Positions 18,326-26,921 of a stretch of 64,000 nucleotides of DNA are shown here, piece by piece. The notes beneath the pieces were generated by a model, which searched no databases, had not been told where the DNA came from, and saw only the letters and a list, made by a program, of their open reading frames with translations. The stretch covers positions 1 through 64,000 of the forward strand of contig CAZJVP010000088.1 of assembly GCA_964549615.1 (NCBI GenBank), in the 5' to 3' direction. Position numbers and translations under genes: made by a program. This DNA comes from CAYVLA01 sp964549615 [NCBI: uncultured Thermococci archaeon]. Its GTDB lineage: Archaea; CAYQAE01; CAYVLA01. The first letter of the stretch is position 1, and every line of letters starts with the position of its first letter.

Positions 18326-18591
18326 ATCCTCCGGCCTGAAATAAGCTCTTGCTTCCCAGTGCCCTCGTGCACGAACTTCCGCTGGGTTCAAGAGCCTCTT
18401 CCCAAACTTGGTTCGCATTTCCTGAGATCGCGGCGGAAAGCATCAGACCTGATGTGAAAAGAGATACTTGTCTTCCTCGTCCACGAAGACCATGTCATCG
18501 CCCTCGCCAAACTAGCCCGGATTAAGCCCCTGGACGCCGAAGACTCGGGCAACGAAGTGCTTTCGGCCTTTGGCATCTTCCTCCTTTCACG

Positions 18592-19821
18592 CTACCATGC
18601 ACGATGCATCGTGCGCTGGGCCTTCGTGGCCTCCGCCTCCCTGTAGAGCTTGCGCTTCACCATGAGCGTCCAAAGGGCGAAGCCGCATCCCATACAGGTC
18701 GCGGCCACGACCAGGTACTCCGTAACGAAAACCCAGAGCAGTGCCCTGTCCCTAGCCCGCATCATGTCGTCGCCCATCGATTCGAACCGGCCCAGCAGGT
18801 CCTGCATGATCTCCAGGCTCTCACCAACCCTAAGGTCGACGTAGAGATCTTCGGCCTCCTCGTGGTCGGCATCCATCTCGCCGATGCGCTGCTCGAACGC
18901 AGAGGGGTTTGCGCCGAACTTCTCGATGAACCCGAGGACCAGCAGGGCCATGGCCTTCTCCTCCCTATAACGTATGAACGCGACCCGCGCTCTGTGGACC
19001 AGCTCAAGGTCGTCAGGAAACCTCGAGTCGGCCACGAAGGTGAGGTGGTTGAAGATGTAGTCGGGGAAGTATACCCACTGACGCTTCGTGTCCTCAGGGA
19101 TCGTGTCCCACCCGTGGTCGGGCTGGACGACCATGCCCTCGCCGTACCGCCGGCTCAGCAGGGCCGGCGTTCCCCTATCCCTCCACACAGCCCATACCGT
19201 CGTCCCAGCCCTTGCTGCAAGATCGCCGTGCGCACCCCAGTTCATGTTCCACCTCTCAACTCCCGGCAAGGCGAGGAGTGGACCCTCCTGCACTACCCGG
19301 TAGTACTGGCGTCCCATGGCCGCGTCTATCTGGTTGGGCACCAGATCGCCGGCGAACACCTGGTAGAACTTCACCTCCGGCCATAAGTTCATCCCGGAGT
19401 AAGTCGCGGCCCTGTTCGCGAACTCGATCAGGCACAGCCCGATGCCCTCCTCCACGCCCCTCTGGAACCAGTCAAGATGCGATGGCGGCAGGACCTCTGG
19501 GCTGAAATCGTGGAATACCAGCACATCCGTCCCCTCGTAGAGGCTGTCGTAGGACCTCGGAAGGTAGATGCGGGCAAACCTCTTAGCGTCCCCCGTGCTC
19601 AGGTACTGGAGGCAGCATGGCACCGCCCGTGAGAGCACGAATCGGGGCTCGGCCGATATGAGATCGAGCGCTATCTGGTTGTTGGCGCAGATCTCTCCCA
19701 CCCATATCACCCTGGATCTTCCCGTGGAGGGATCGGTCCTGGCGACGAGACCTTGAGGGCTTGCCAAAACGAACAGAAGAACCGCCAGCAGTTTAGGACC
19801 TTTCATGCCCATCTTCGCCAA
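18592..19821 (-). CDS. Secreted ThuA-like membrane-anchored protein, stand-alone A-family paralogue
   Basis: 409 residues with a signal peptide (about 8-27) followed by TDPSTGRSRVIWVGE, a segment echoed in the paralogue at 21496 (VDPETGRIRTLFIGD). The ectodomain has RIYLPRSYDSLYEGTDVLVFHD and GIGLCLIEFANRA in the elbow region. AGTTVWAVW and a late RRYGEGMVVQPDHGWDT strand resemble the end of GATase-like domains. The C-terminal part has EKFGANPSAFEQ, helices rich in acidic residues, one membrane helix and the tail VKRKLYREAEATKAQ. It has no B or C partner next to it. Function unknown. Confidence 0.55.
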   Translation of the reverse strand: MAKMGMKGPKLLAVLLFVLASPQGLVARTDPSTGRSRVIWVGEICANNQIALDLISAEPRFVLSRAVPCCLQYLSTGDAKRFARIYLPRSYDSLYEGTDVLVFHDFSPEVLPPSHLDWFQRGVEEGIGLCLIEFANRAATYSGMNLWPEVKFYQVFAGDLVPNQIDAAMGRQYYRVVQEGPLLALPGVERWNMNWGAHGDLAARAGTTVWAVWRDRGTPALLSRRYGEGMVVQPDHGWDTIPEDTKRQWVYFPDYIFNHLTFVADSRFPDDLELVHRARVAFIRYREEKAMALLVLGFIEKFGANPSAFEQRIGEMDADHEEAEDLYVDLRVGESLEIMQDLLGRFESMGDDMMRARDRALLWVFVTEYLVVAATCMGCGFALWTLMVKRKLYREAEATKAQRTMHRAW

Positions 19822-20106
19822 TCCATGCGTCTAGTCGCGTTGCCTATGCAGCAAGGGTACAACATCAAGAACGGATGCTAGCCTCGGCAGAGGCCTCCAC
19901 TTCATAGCCCCGACCCCGCAAGGACTTCCATATAAAAGTCATCCATAGCACTGCGAAGGCGCTCGCTCGACCGGACGACTTACCTTCCGGCCGAGTCACC
20001 TCTTCGAAACGGCCCGCGGTGCCTACCGCCGCATCCGCTGAATAACCGCGCCACGACGCCACCCAGTGCGCCGCGGGCTCGGAAATGGCCGGGAGACCCA
20101 AGTCCC

Positions 20107-21023
20107 TCACACGTACAGTCCAAACCACGCCTTGGCAAGCCGGATGAACGGCATCGTGTAAGCGTGACCTTGTTCGGCGAGATATGTGTAGGATCGCGTG
20201 CCGGGAAGGCACTTGAAAAGCGAGGCGATCGAGGAAGCTGGGCAGGCCGAATCCCGGCCCCCCGCGGTCAGAAGGGTGGGCATGTGCAGCCTGTGTGCAT
20301 GCGACGGGACATCCACGAAGTCCAGCGCACGCCACTCGTCCCGATCCCCGCCGGGGACGCCATGGCGCTGAAGGCCGTCTCATAAGCTCCGCGGTTCTTC
20401 TGCTTGTACATGAGCGGGAAGTTGATCAGGTACAGGACATCAGCTGCGACGGCTTTGACCCCTCGACCGGCGAAGATGCTGCCCAATAGAGGCGGTGTTC
20501 CGCCTCCCTGGCTTGACCCGAAGAAGCCGTAGCGCGAAGGCTCCACCTGCTTTTGGGACAGTGCCCAGATCACCGCTGAAGCAGCGTCCCTGAGCCAATC
20601 CACATAACCCTGCCTTCCGCGTCTTTTCACCGTGTCCGGCAGCACCGGCCATGGGCGGCCCACCTGGCTTGGGCCTTGGGGGGTACCGTATCCCAGGGGG
20701 GTTATGTGAAGCACGTTGAAGCCCGCCTCCACCAACTCCGGGTGCGCGCTCATCTCTGCGCCGTATCCGGGCAGGTGGAACAGCACCGGCGCAGGCCCCG
20801 TGCTTGCTGGTTGCCAGTAGCCATAGAACGTCGCCCGCCCCGGCGCCTCGAAGGCGACGTAGTGATTTCCCTCGGTGTGGCGTACCCCCAGCTGGAAGGC
20901 GTACGACGGAGCATCGAGATGCTTCACGGTTAACGGTTCCTCCTGGGATCTTGCGAGTATGCGCTCGCACCAATCATCGATCTGCCTGCGCGTTGGGTAG
21001 TTGGGATGCATCATCCAAATCAT
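20107..21023 (-). pseudogene. Acetyl-esterase-like alpha/beta hydrolase with a frameshift
   Basis: From the ATG at 21023 (MIWMMHPNYPTRRQ) the protein runs through PAPVLFHLPGYGAEM (oxyanion region) and YGFFGSSQGGGTP, the nucleophile elbow GxSxGG typical of the acetyl-xylan esterase (AXE1) group. The frame breaks near 20339-20345. In the neighbouring frame it resumes as DEWRALDFVDVPSHAH, MPTLLTAGGRDSACP with the acid Asp, and EQGHAYT with the catalytic His, ending at 20107. One extra base in a GGG run would restore a protein of about 305 residues, so this could be a real inactivation or an assembly error. No signal peptide is seen; a cytoplasmic deacetylase of sugars or antibiotics would be typical. 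Confidence 0.65.
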
Positions 21024-21495
21024 CGCCGGTGCGTCTGCCTCGCCAACGGTCTTCCGATAGCGTTGGGGAGGTATCTCTTTTCGGCAATTGTGCAACTGGG
21101 AAGATGTTCCTTGCGCCAATAAGGCAGACCAGACCTGCCTAGCGTTTCGCCCCCGCGGCAACACCCTGGTCTGGCCCTCCGCACAGCCACAAGGGGCGCG
21201 CCGCTTTGCATGCCGACGATCCATCCGCCATGCCGGGCCCCGGCCAGATAGATAGGCCGAGGGGTGGCATTCCCAAGAAGCGCACCCACCCTCCAACGCA
21301 GCTTTCCGAGGAACCGCTACCGATCCCGATGTCCAGCGTCGAGAATCTCGACAAGCTTCAGCCCCATATGGTCTACCCTTGACCGAGCGTCCCAACCGTT
21401 GCAAAGCCCGACCGCCTTGCCCCGGAGGAGTTGACGGGAACTGACGCGGGTTGACACAGGGCGCTGTCCACACTAGCCGTCTCCAGCCAAGCGGC
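21024..21495. other. Intergenic stretch without a supported gene
   Basis: About 470 nt upstream of the esterase. The esterase frame stays open through it but shows no conserved segments, and a weak LDIGIGSGS string in another frame is too short to call a methyltransferase relic. Confidence 0.3.
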
Positions 21496-22845
21496 CTATG
21501 CTTGGAACCTTGTGGTGAGGACCTCCCTGTACAGCTTGCGGCGTATCATCAGTGCCCACACTACGACCCCGACGATTATCGAGGTACCGGCAACCGTGCA
21601 CCACTCGATGATGTAGATCCAGAGGAGGGCCCTGTCCTTGGCCTTGACCGCGTCCTGCATGACTTGCTCGAGGGAGGCCAGCGCCTCGTTCATCCTGGGC
21701 AGGCAGGCCGCGAAGTCCTCGTTCACCCAGAGCCGGTCAACCTCCTGCCTGATCCGGTCCGTCTCCGCCAACTTGACGTTGAGCGAGTGCGTGTTGGCGC
21801 CGAAGGTGTCGGCGAACTCGATTATGGAGAAAACCATCCCTTTCTCCAGCGCGTACTGGCCTATCTTCTCCCTGAGCGTGTGGGTCAGCGAAAGGTCCGC
21901 CGGTATGGTCGCCCTCGCGATGTAGTAGACGAGGCGGGCCATGAAGTCCTTCCAGTACTCCCACCAGTAAAGCCCGATCAGCCCGTTTCCGCCCCAGTCC
22001 CAAACGAAGGCCAATGTACGCCCGCTCCCTATGTCCCAGTATACAAGGACGGGGTCGTTCTTGCGGTCCGTCGCCACGGTCTCGTCCGTGGTCACGGCTA
22101 GGACGGTGGCCCCGGACTTTGGCTGAGGCCGGTTGTGGGACCATATGAGGGGCATGTTATCCCACCGGATGCCGTCGGTTATGGGGTTCTCCTTGACGGG
22201 AAGTATCCTGAAGTGATGGTCCCGGTATGACACGTGTTCAGTCTGGTATACCGGGAGCACGGACCCTACCGGGGTGTCGTCCCAGGGAGGAGGATTGCGG
22301 CTGGTCCAGGCGGTGGCGCAAGCTCCGAAGGACACCTGATCGTCGGACATCAGAAGCCCGAACCCATGCTCCTCAACCGCCCTCTTCGCCCAGACCTGAA
22401 ACTCGGTTCTGAGGTCGTCCGCAAAGATCGCCGTTATTATGAGGGCGTCATAGTTCTCAAGGAGGTTGGACTCGCTCCTGGGCAGATATATCCGCATGAA
22501 CCTCTGCATGTTGGCGGCGTAGAGGGCCGGGTTGCGGGAGAATATCTCCGCCTCGATCCTTGTCAGATGGATCTTGGGGTCCTCCAGAAATGCCGTCGTC
22601 GGGAAGCCCGGCTCCAAGAAAGGGTCCCCGATGAACAGCGTCCTTATCCTCCCGGTCTCAGGATCGACCCTCGGCCCCGAGGCCGCGAGCCCGACCTGCA
22701 GGGAGGCCGCAACCAGTGCCAGAACGAGTCCCGCCAGGCGCAAACTACAGCCCCTAGTCAGGTCGATTCTTTCGCTGATAACTCTTGCGCGCTTTCCTGC
22801 TTGACCTCGATTCCAAGGCTGAGGCAACACCGATCGCCCGAACAT
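21496..22845 (-). CDS. Secreted ThuA-like membrane-anchored protein, stand-alone A-family paralogue
   Basis: 449 residues; the hydrophobic signal segment is at about 36-54, so the true start may be a later codon. After it come DPETGRIRTLFIGD, FMRIYLPRSESNLLENYDALII, GFGLLMSDDQVSFG at the elbow position, PVKENPITDGIRW (an NPI that corresponds to the HPI of ThuA proteins), SGATVLAVT and a GSGRTLAFVWDWGGN strand. Then EFADTFGANTHSLN begins the helical region, followed by the membrane helix (about 415-437) and IRRKLYREVLTTRF. This member shows the clearest GATase-like C-terminal half of the family. No partner genes adjoin it. Confidence 0.55.
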   Translation of the reverse strand: MFGRSVLPQPWNRGQAGKRARVISERIDLTRGCSLRLAGLVLALVAASLQVGLAASGPRVDPETGRIRTLFIGDPFLEPGFPTTAFLEDPKIHLTRIEAEIFSRNPALYAANMQRFMRIYLPRSESNLLENYDALIITAIFADDLRTEFQVWAKRAVEEHGFGLLMSDDQVSFGACATAWTSRNPPPWDDTPVGSVLPVYQTEHVSYRDHHFRILPVKENPITDGIRWDNMPLIWSHNRPQPKSGATVLAVTTDETVATDRKNDPVLVYWDIGSGRTLAFVWDWGGNGLIGLYWWEYWKDFMARLVYYIARATIPADLSLTHTLREKIGQYALEKGMVFSIIEFADTFGANTHSLNVKLAETDRIRQEVDRLWVNEDFAACLPRMNEALASLEQVMQDAVKAKDRALLWIYIIEWCTVAGTSIIVGVVVWALMIRRKLYREVLTTRFQA

Positions 22846-23005
22846 AATCTGCGCTCAAGAATCGGGGCCCAGAGAACCCAGGGATCTTCCGATCCTCACT
22901 GGGATGCCCTCTTCGGGCGGCCTCGGGGAGCTAGTGGGACTCTGCGCGCTTGATGCGACGGCTGCGACGGCCCATGTTCACCCTCGCGAGGCGGATCTCC
23001 CTTAC

Positions 23006-24928
23006 TTATCCGGTTCGCCTGGTGTGAAATTCGAAGACGACGTATCTGGCCACGGCGGTTCCCGGATTGCGCATCCCATGCGGCTTCCCCGCGGCATAGA
23101 AGATCACGCCGTGCGGGGCCACGCGGCGGCCGATGGTCTCCACCTCCCCCTCCAGAACGACTATGCACACATCGTACTTGTCGGCATGGGGCTCGTACCC
23201 CGCGCCGGGAGCAAGGACTGAGGTGTGGCACTGAAGCCTGTGCAGATATCTCGTCGGACCTTCCAGGACAAGATGCGTGGCGAACCCCGATTCTCCCGCC
23301 CGCTCATCCCTTGAGCCGCACATCCTGAACTCGCCGAACGCCAGTTCGGATTCCTTCTCCTTCGCAGCGCCCCACCACTTGAACATGAGATAGCTCGCCG
23401 GCGCCGCGCCCATGGCCTGGAGCGTGTGCGGGAACTGTGAGGGATAGTATACGAAACGACCCTCTTTGAGCCGCACATCCGGACCTCCCTCCCTCGTTTG
23501 GAGATCCGGCAGGATCAGATCGACTTCGCCGTACAGAAGCAGCAGCAGCTCTTCTTCCTGATGCGCATGCGGCGGGTGGGGACAGCTGCCCGGCATGAGA
23601 ACTGAGGCATGGCAGGAAAGGTCGTACAGCCCCCTGGTGGATCCCCTGAACAATGGATACTGCTTCCAGCCCGAGGCCTCATCGGGCGGAAGTGGGACCC
23701 TCAGAGGATGGGCGCCACTTTCCAGACGGGGACCGGAGATACTACCCCCGCTCCTGATCATCCAGGCAAGGTAGCCCGAGCCGGCCCCTCCCTGCATGGC
23801 CCACACGATACCCCTTGACAGCCGCCTCGCAGCAACGAGCCGCCCGACGACCCAGGAGGTCAGGTCGTACCCCAACACCTTGTTCTCAGACAGCACGACC
23901 ATTCTCCTCGGCACGTGGTCTTCCTTGATCTCGCCCGGACCAAGCCACCGGCCGGTCTCCTTCATCGCCAGGTAAGCCTTGCATCTAGAACACGGGATAT
24001 CCGCCCTGGCGGGGCGCTTCCCCATCAACATCTCCCTTGCGTAGATCATCCTGTCGCTGTTCAGCGACTGCACCAACCCGGTTTCGAAGACGTTGCCGTA
24101 ATCACCCCAGAAGTTCACCGTGCAGCCCAACAACCTTCCATCGTAGTTGATCTGCGGGCTCGTCCACAGCTCTAGACAGCAGCGGCGCAACATGTACTCC
24201 TGCCCGTAGCGCGCCCTGTACTCGCCCCTCGTAGCCGCGCCCAGGCCGGCCTCCCTCCTGACCCGGTCGGCGTCCCTGATCGGCGAGAAGGGCTCGGTGT
24301 ACAGATCCTCCCAGGAGAGCTTCGGGCGGAAGTGCATGTTCAGATCCGCCGCCATCTCGCGCGCCTTGCCGATCTCATGTTCGTTATGCCCAAAGATGAC
24401 GAACTGCCAGGAAAGCTCTGGAAAGCGCGAGTGATATCGGGCCTTGAAGGCGTTGATCTTCTTTACGTTCTCGATCACCCTGCCGAAATCGCCGCCCACC
24501 CGGTAGAGCCCGTAGGTCTCCTGGCTTGCCCCATCGATGGACACGGTAACCCTCCTCACCTTGTACCTGACCAGGCCCTCCAGAACATCGTCGCCAACAT
24601 CATTGAGGTTTACGCCGTTGCTCGCCTGCAGCGCGACGTTCCGCTTGTATGCGTACTCCATCATCCTGAGAAGCTCCCTGTTGAGGAAGATCTCCCCCCA
24701 GTTGGACAGCTCGATCCTAGATATGCGGGGATTCTCGTCGACGATGCGCCTGAAATCCGATAATGCAAGGAACCCGGCGCCCAGAGCTTCCCGTATCAGG
24801 CCGGTTCCCGTCGGGCACGCCGGGCACTTGAGCTGACAGACGGTGGACGCCTCCAGGCGTATGCTGCGCGGATCGACTTTGACATCCTCACCGAGGGGTT
24901 TTCCGGACAATGAGGCTTCACCACTCAA
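23006..24928 (-). CDS. Radical SAM/SPASM enzyme fused to two cupin domains
   Basis: 640 residues. Residues 20-230 are a radical SAM barrel with the 4Fe-4S motif CQLKCPAC (C-x3-C-x2-C) and a SNWGEIFLN strand. Residues 240-325 resemble a SPASM/twitch auxiliary-cluster region (CCLELW, GCTVNFWGDYGN, IPCSRCKAY). From about 400 two cupins follow: one with HPPHAHQEEEL...YGEVDLILPD and PHTL, and one with EPHADKYDVC, LEGEVET and GKPHGMRNPG; the His/Glu metal ligands look intact in both. Single-domain SPASM proteins mature peptides or modify sugars and cofactors; the cupins would bind a metal or sugar substrate. The product is unknown. The ATG overlaps the stop of a nucleotidyltransferase fragment. Confidence 0.75.
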   Translation of the reverse strand: MSGEASLSGKPLGEDVKVDPRSIRLEASTVCQLKCPACPTGTGLIREALGAGFLALSDFRRIVDENPRISRIELSNWGEIFLNRELLRMMEYAYKRNVALQASNGVNLNDVGDDVLEGLVRYKVRRVTVSIDGASQETYGLYRVGGDFGRVIENVKKINAFKARYHSRFPELSWQFVIFGHNEHEIGKAREMAADLNMHFRPKLSWEDLYTEPFSPIRDADRVRREAGLGAATRGEYRARYGQEYMLRRCCLELWTSPQINYDGRLLGCTVNFWGDYGNVFETGLVQSLNSDRMIYAREMLMGKRPARADIPCSRCKAYLAMKETGRWLGPGEIKEDHVPRRMVVLSENKVLGYDLTSWVVGRLVAARRLSRGIVWAMQGGAGSGYLAWMIRSGGSISGPRLESGAHPLRVPLPPDEASGWKQYPLFRGSTRGLYDLSCHASVLMPGSCPHPPHAHQEEELLLLLYGEVDLILPDLQTREGGPDVRLKEGRFVYYPSQFPHTLQAMGAAPASYLMFKWWGAAKEKESELAFGEFRMCGSRDERAGESGFATHLVLEGPTRYLHRLQCHTSVLAPGAGYEPHADKYDVCIVVLEGEVETIGRRVAPHGVIFYAAGKPHGMRNPGTAVARYVVFEFHTRRTG

Positions 24929-25107
24929 CGCATGCGCGTCGCGCTCACCATCACGAACTTGCTTACTCCAAGCGACCTCAGACGCCTTACCTGGTGAACG
25001 ATTATCGGGACATTTCCAGCAGGCATGGCGGCCTTCGCCTTGGTTTGCCCATTGGGCCAGATCCTCGCACCCCGTCCAGCCGCAAGCATCACGGCCGAAT
25101 CAACCAT
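24925..25107 (-). pseudogene. Truncated nucleotidyltransferase N-terminus (GlmU/RfbA-type)
   Basis: 60 codons read AVMLAAGRGARIWP, KAAMPAGNVPIIVHQV and SLGVSKFVMVSA. This is the start of the NTP-transferase fold that makes nucleotide sugars (LAAGxGxR nucleotide loop, then the K.M.P..G.P.[IL] block). The normal Lys-Pro after the loop is altered and the remaining 150 or more residues are missing; the frame stops at the ATG of the radical SAM gene. It is most likely a deletion remnant, possibly still translated as a coupled leader. Confidence 0.6.
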
Positions 25108-25975
25108 AGAACATAGTCCCTTATGCGACAGCAGGCCGTGACCTTAAATCTGCATCTGGAGCGGCGCAGCCGTAGTTGCGGGCAGCTCAGCCCATGGCCC
25201 TCTATGCGGCGTGGAGGCTCTCGGCTCCTCCTTAGGATCGACCTTCACATGCGCCCGATCCAAGGATGTGATCTTTGGCCCCCCCCCCGTCCGTGGACCA
25301 GGTTTCCTGCAGGAATCCCGAATCCTTCCGGTCGTTCCGGCGCGGCGATCCCAGCAATCGCGCCTCCCTCCAAGAACGGCAACATGCCCGTGATTTCCGA
25401 CCCAAAGGAGTCATAGGGCAGGATCCTACGTTGGGCCCTCAATGCTGGGCCACCCGAAGCTTCGATATCGGGAACTCAAAGGCCGTGCCAAGCCCTCTAC
25501 CCAGCAACGCTCAGGAAACTGGAGTATGCGCACCCCGCAGATCTCCATCGCCGTCACGCGTCCCTCCTTCGCCGAGCGATGTCGTTCGCTACGGACACGA
25601 TCCCATATTATCGTGAGCTGGCGAAGGGCAGGCAAGGGGGTCTGAACGGCTTGCAAGAGCTCGAGGACTGCACCACTCACTCCAACCCCACCAAGTGGTA
25701 TGAATCATTCGGCTTCATGCGAACATTCCACCTTCGTGCAGAACCGATAACAGCTAGGAAGTTGGCAGGTTGGCGGCCACATGTGCACCAAACGGCAATC
25801 TACTCGGAATCCAAGAAACATCGCTCGAAAGTCCGACTTTCCTAAAGTCCCGTACACCAGTCCCAAAGTTTCGGGATTCAAGGATTCAAGGGAAACCCTT
25901 ATTTTCCCCTCCGAGACAGGTCAACATCGTCGCGGACGGGAAGCCGATTCCGCAACATCGAGTTGAGGGAATGTC
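25108..25975. other. Gene-poor region
   Basis: About 870 nt with only short open frames on both strands that I cannot relate to any family. No IS ends, tRNA or repeat arrays are visible. It may be the deleted remainder of the nucleotidyltransferase locus plus unrelated debris. Confidence 0.35.
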
Positions 25976-26080
25976 ATGGTGAAGCGTAGAAAGGGAAGCG
26001 GAAGCAGAAGCGGAAGCGGAAAAGATAAGAGAAAGCTGAACCCGAGGAGCAGACGGCGTCCCGCCAGATGGAAGGGATAG
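25976..26080 (+). CDS. Candidate 34-residue Lys/Arg/Ser/Gly-rich peptide
   Basis: The frame starts MVKRRKGSGSRSGSGKDK and ends RRRPARWKG before a TAG. GAGGGA lies five bases upstream of the ATG, a good Shine-Dalgarno. The DNA is purine-rich with a short (GGAAGC)n-like run, so the composition could also be a simple repeat. Such extremely basic small proteins often bind nucleic acids. I recognise no homologue. Confidence 0.3.
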   Translation: MVKRRKGSGSRSGSGKDKRKLNPRSRRRPARWKG

Positions 26081-26122
26081 CCGGGGAGATCGGCTCGCCG
26101 GGCTCGCCCGGGTCCCCACTTT

Positions 26123-26524
26123 CTACCACTTCTCTACCCTAAGCCCGGGTATTCTCTCGAAGTGCCGTGGGTTTCCCGTCAGAAGGGGAAGGTTATTCCG
26201 GATGGCGGTGGCTGCCAGATAGACGTCCTGTATGCCGATCTCTTCACCCGACCTTCTCAGCCTTGCAGCCATCTGGGCTGCCAACTTCGCGGCCTCCTGA
26301 TCAAGGGGCAAGACGACGAATGCACTTAGGAAGTCCTCCACATCGCACACCACCTCAGCCAGGCCCTCATCTTCGTACTTGAGGTGGATCCCGAAGAGGA
26401 ATTCAAAAAGCGTCACAGCGCTGAGCGCGTGGGGTCCCGACCTATCCAAAACGGAGGCCTTCTTAGCAACTTCGGGACCTCCTTTGTCGAGATCTATCAG
26501 AACGGAGGTGTCAAGCAGCTTCAT
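26123..26524 (-). CDS. vapC: PIN-domain ribonuclease toxin VapC
   Basis: 133 residues. The PIN site is intact: D5 in LLDTSVLID, E41 in VTLFEFLFG, D100 in GIQDVYLAA and N117/R119 in TGNPRHF, the standard C-terminal signature of the VapC clade. The ATG overlaps the end of the antitoxin gene by 14 nt. It cleaves RNA unless bound by VapB. Confidence 0.85.
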   Translation of the reverse strand: MKLLDTSVLIDLDKGGPEVAKKASVLDRSGPHALSAVTLFEFLFGIHLKYEDEGLAEVVCDVEDFLSAFVVLPLDQEAAKLAAQMAARLRRSGEEIGIQDVYLAATAIRNNLPLLTGNPRHFERIPGLRVEKW

Positions 26525-26741
26525 CTTGCATCTTCTCGGCCGATCGTCTCTGCATCTCTGCCAAGTGTTGCCTGATTGTTCTCCAGTCCTCCCGTGTGAG
26601 GAGTCCTTTACCCATGACGTCCGATATGGCAGGCCTTGCCTGCATGAGTCTTCTTATTAGATCGGTGAAGGACTCGTTCTGCCTCTTTCTTCTCTTGAGG
26701 GCCACGTACACGTCGTCTGCAATGGACACGTTCCTTGCCAC
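26511..26741 (-). CDS. vapB: VapB-type antitoxin
   Basis: 76 residues from a GTG at 26741. Residues 4-33 (NVSIADDVYVALKRRKRQNESFTDLIRRLM) have the strand-helix-helix pattern of ribbon-helix-helix / DUF217-type archaeal VapB proteins. The C-terminal half is a charged toxin-binding helix. A TATA box about 26 nt upstream makes the message leaderless, and an inverted repeat covers the start, as expected for autorepression. Confidence 0.75.
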   Translation of the reverse strand: MARNVSIADDVYVALKRRKRQNESFTDLIRRLMQARPAISDVMGKGLLTREDWRTIRQHLAEMQRRSAEKMQDEAA

Positions 26742-26754
26742 ATATACATATGTG
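26739..26754. promoter_or_regulatory. Probable VapB operator (inverted repeat)
   Basis: CACATA-TACA-TATGTG is a perfect 6-bp inverted repeat with a 4-nt spacer. It overlaps the GTG start and the predicted transcription start of vapB, the position where a repressor would block initiation. Confidence 0.5.
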
Positions 26755-26764
26755 CACCCATAGA

Positions 26765-26773
26765 ATAAAATGC
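26765..26773 (-). promoter_or_regulatory. TATA box of vapBC
   Basis: The minus strand reads GCATTTTAT. Its centre is about 26 nt upstream of 26741, giving a leaderless start at the GTG. Confidence 0.45.
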
Positions 26774-26921
26774 TTTCCTAGCATCACCGCCGTAGATCGG
26801 CTACGCTCGTGCGGCCCGAGGAGCCCAAGCCCAAGCCCCATATCATCAAACCAAGGCCCCTCGTGCCATGTTGAGATCCGTTCCACCTAGCAGTCCCCTT
26901 CGTGGCTCGCGGGCATGGAAG

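Noticed and set aside
21139-21354. LDIGIGSGS string as a methyltransferase motif
   Set aside because: A single short motif without the following conserved blocks; the frame is interrupted and unsupported.
25981-26030. Short GGAAGC-like purine repeat as a possible CRISPR or satellite array
   Set aside because: Only a few imperfect six-base units and no spacers; better read as Ser-Gly codons or a simple repeat.
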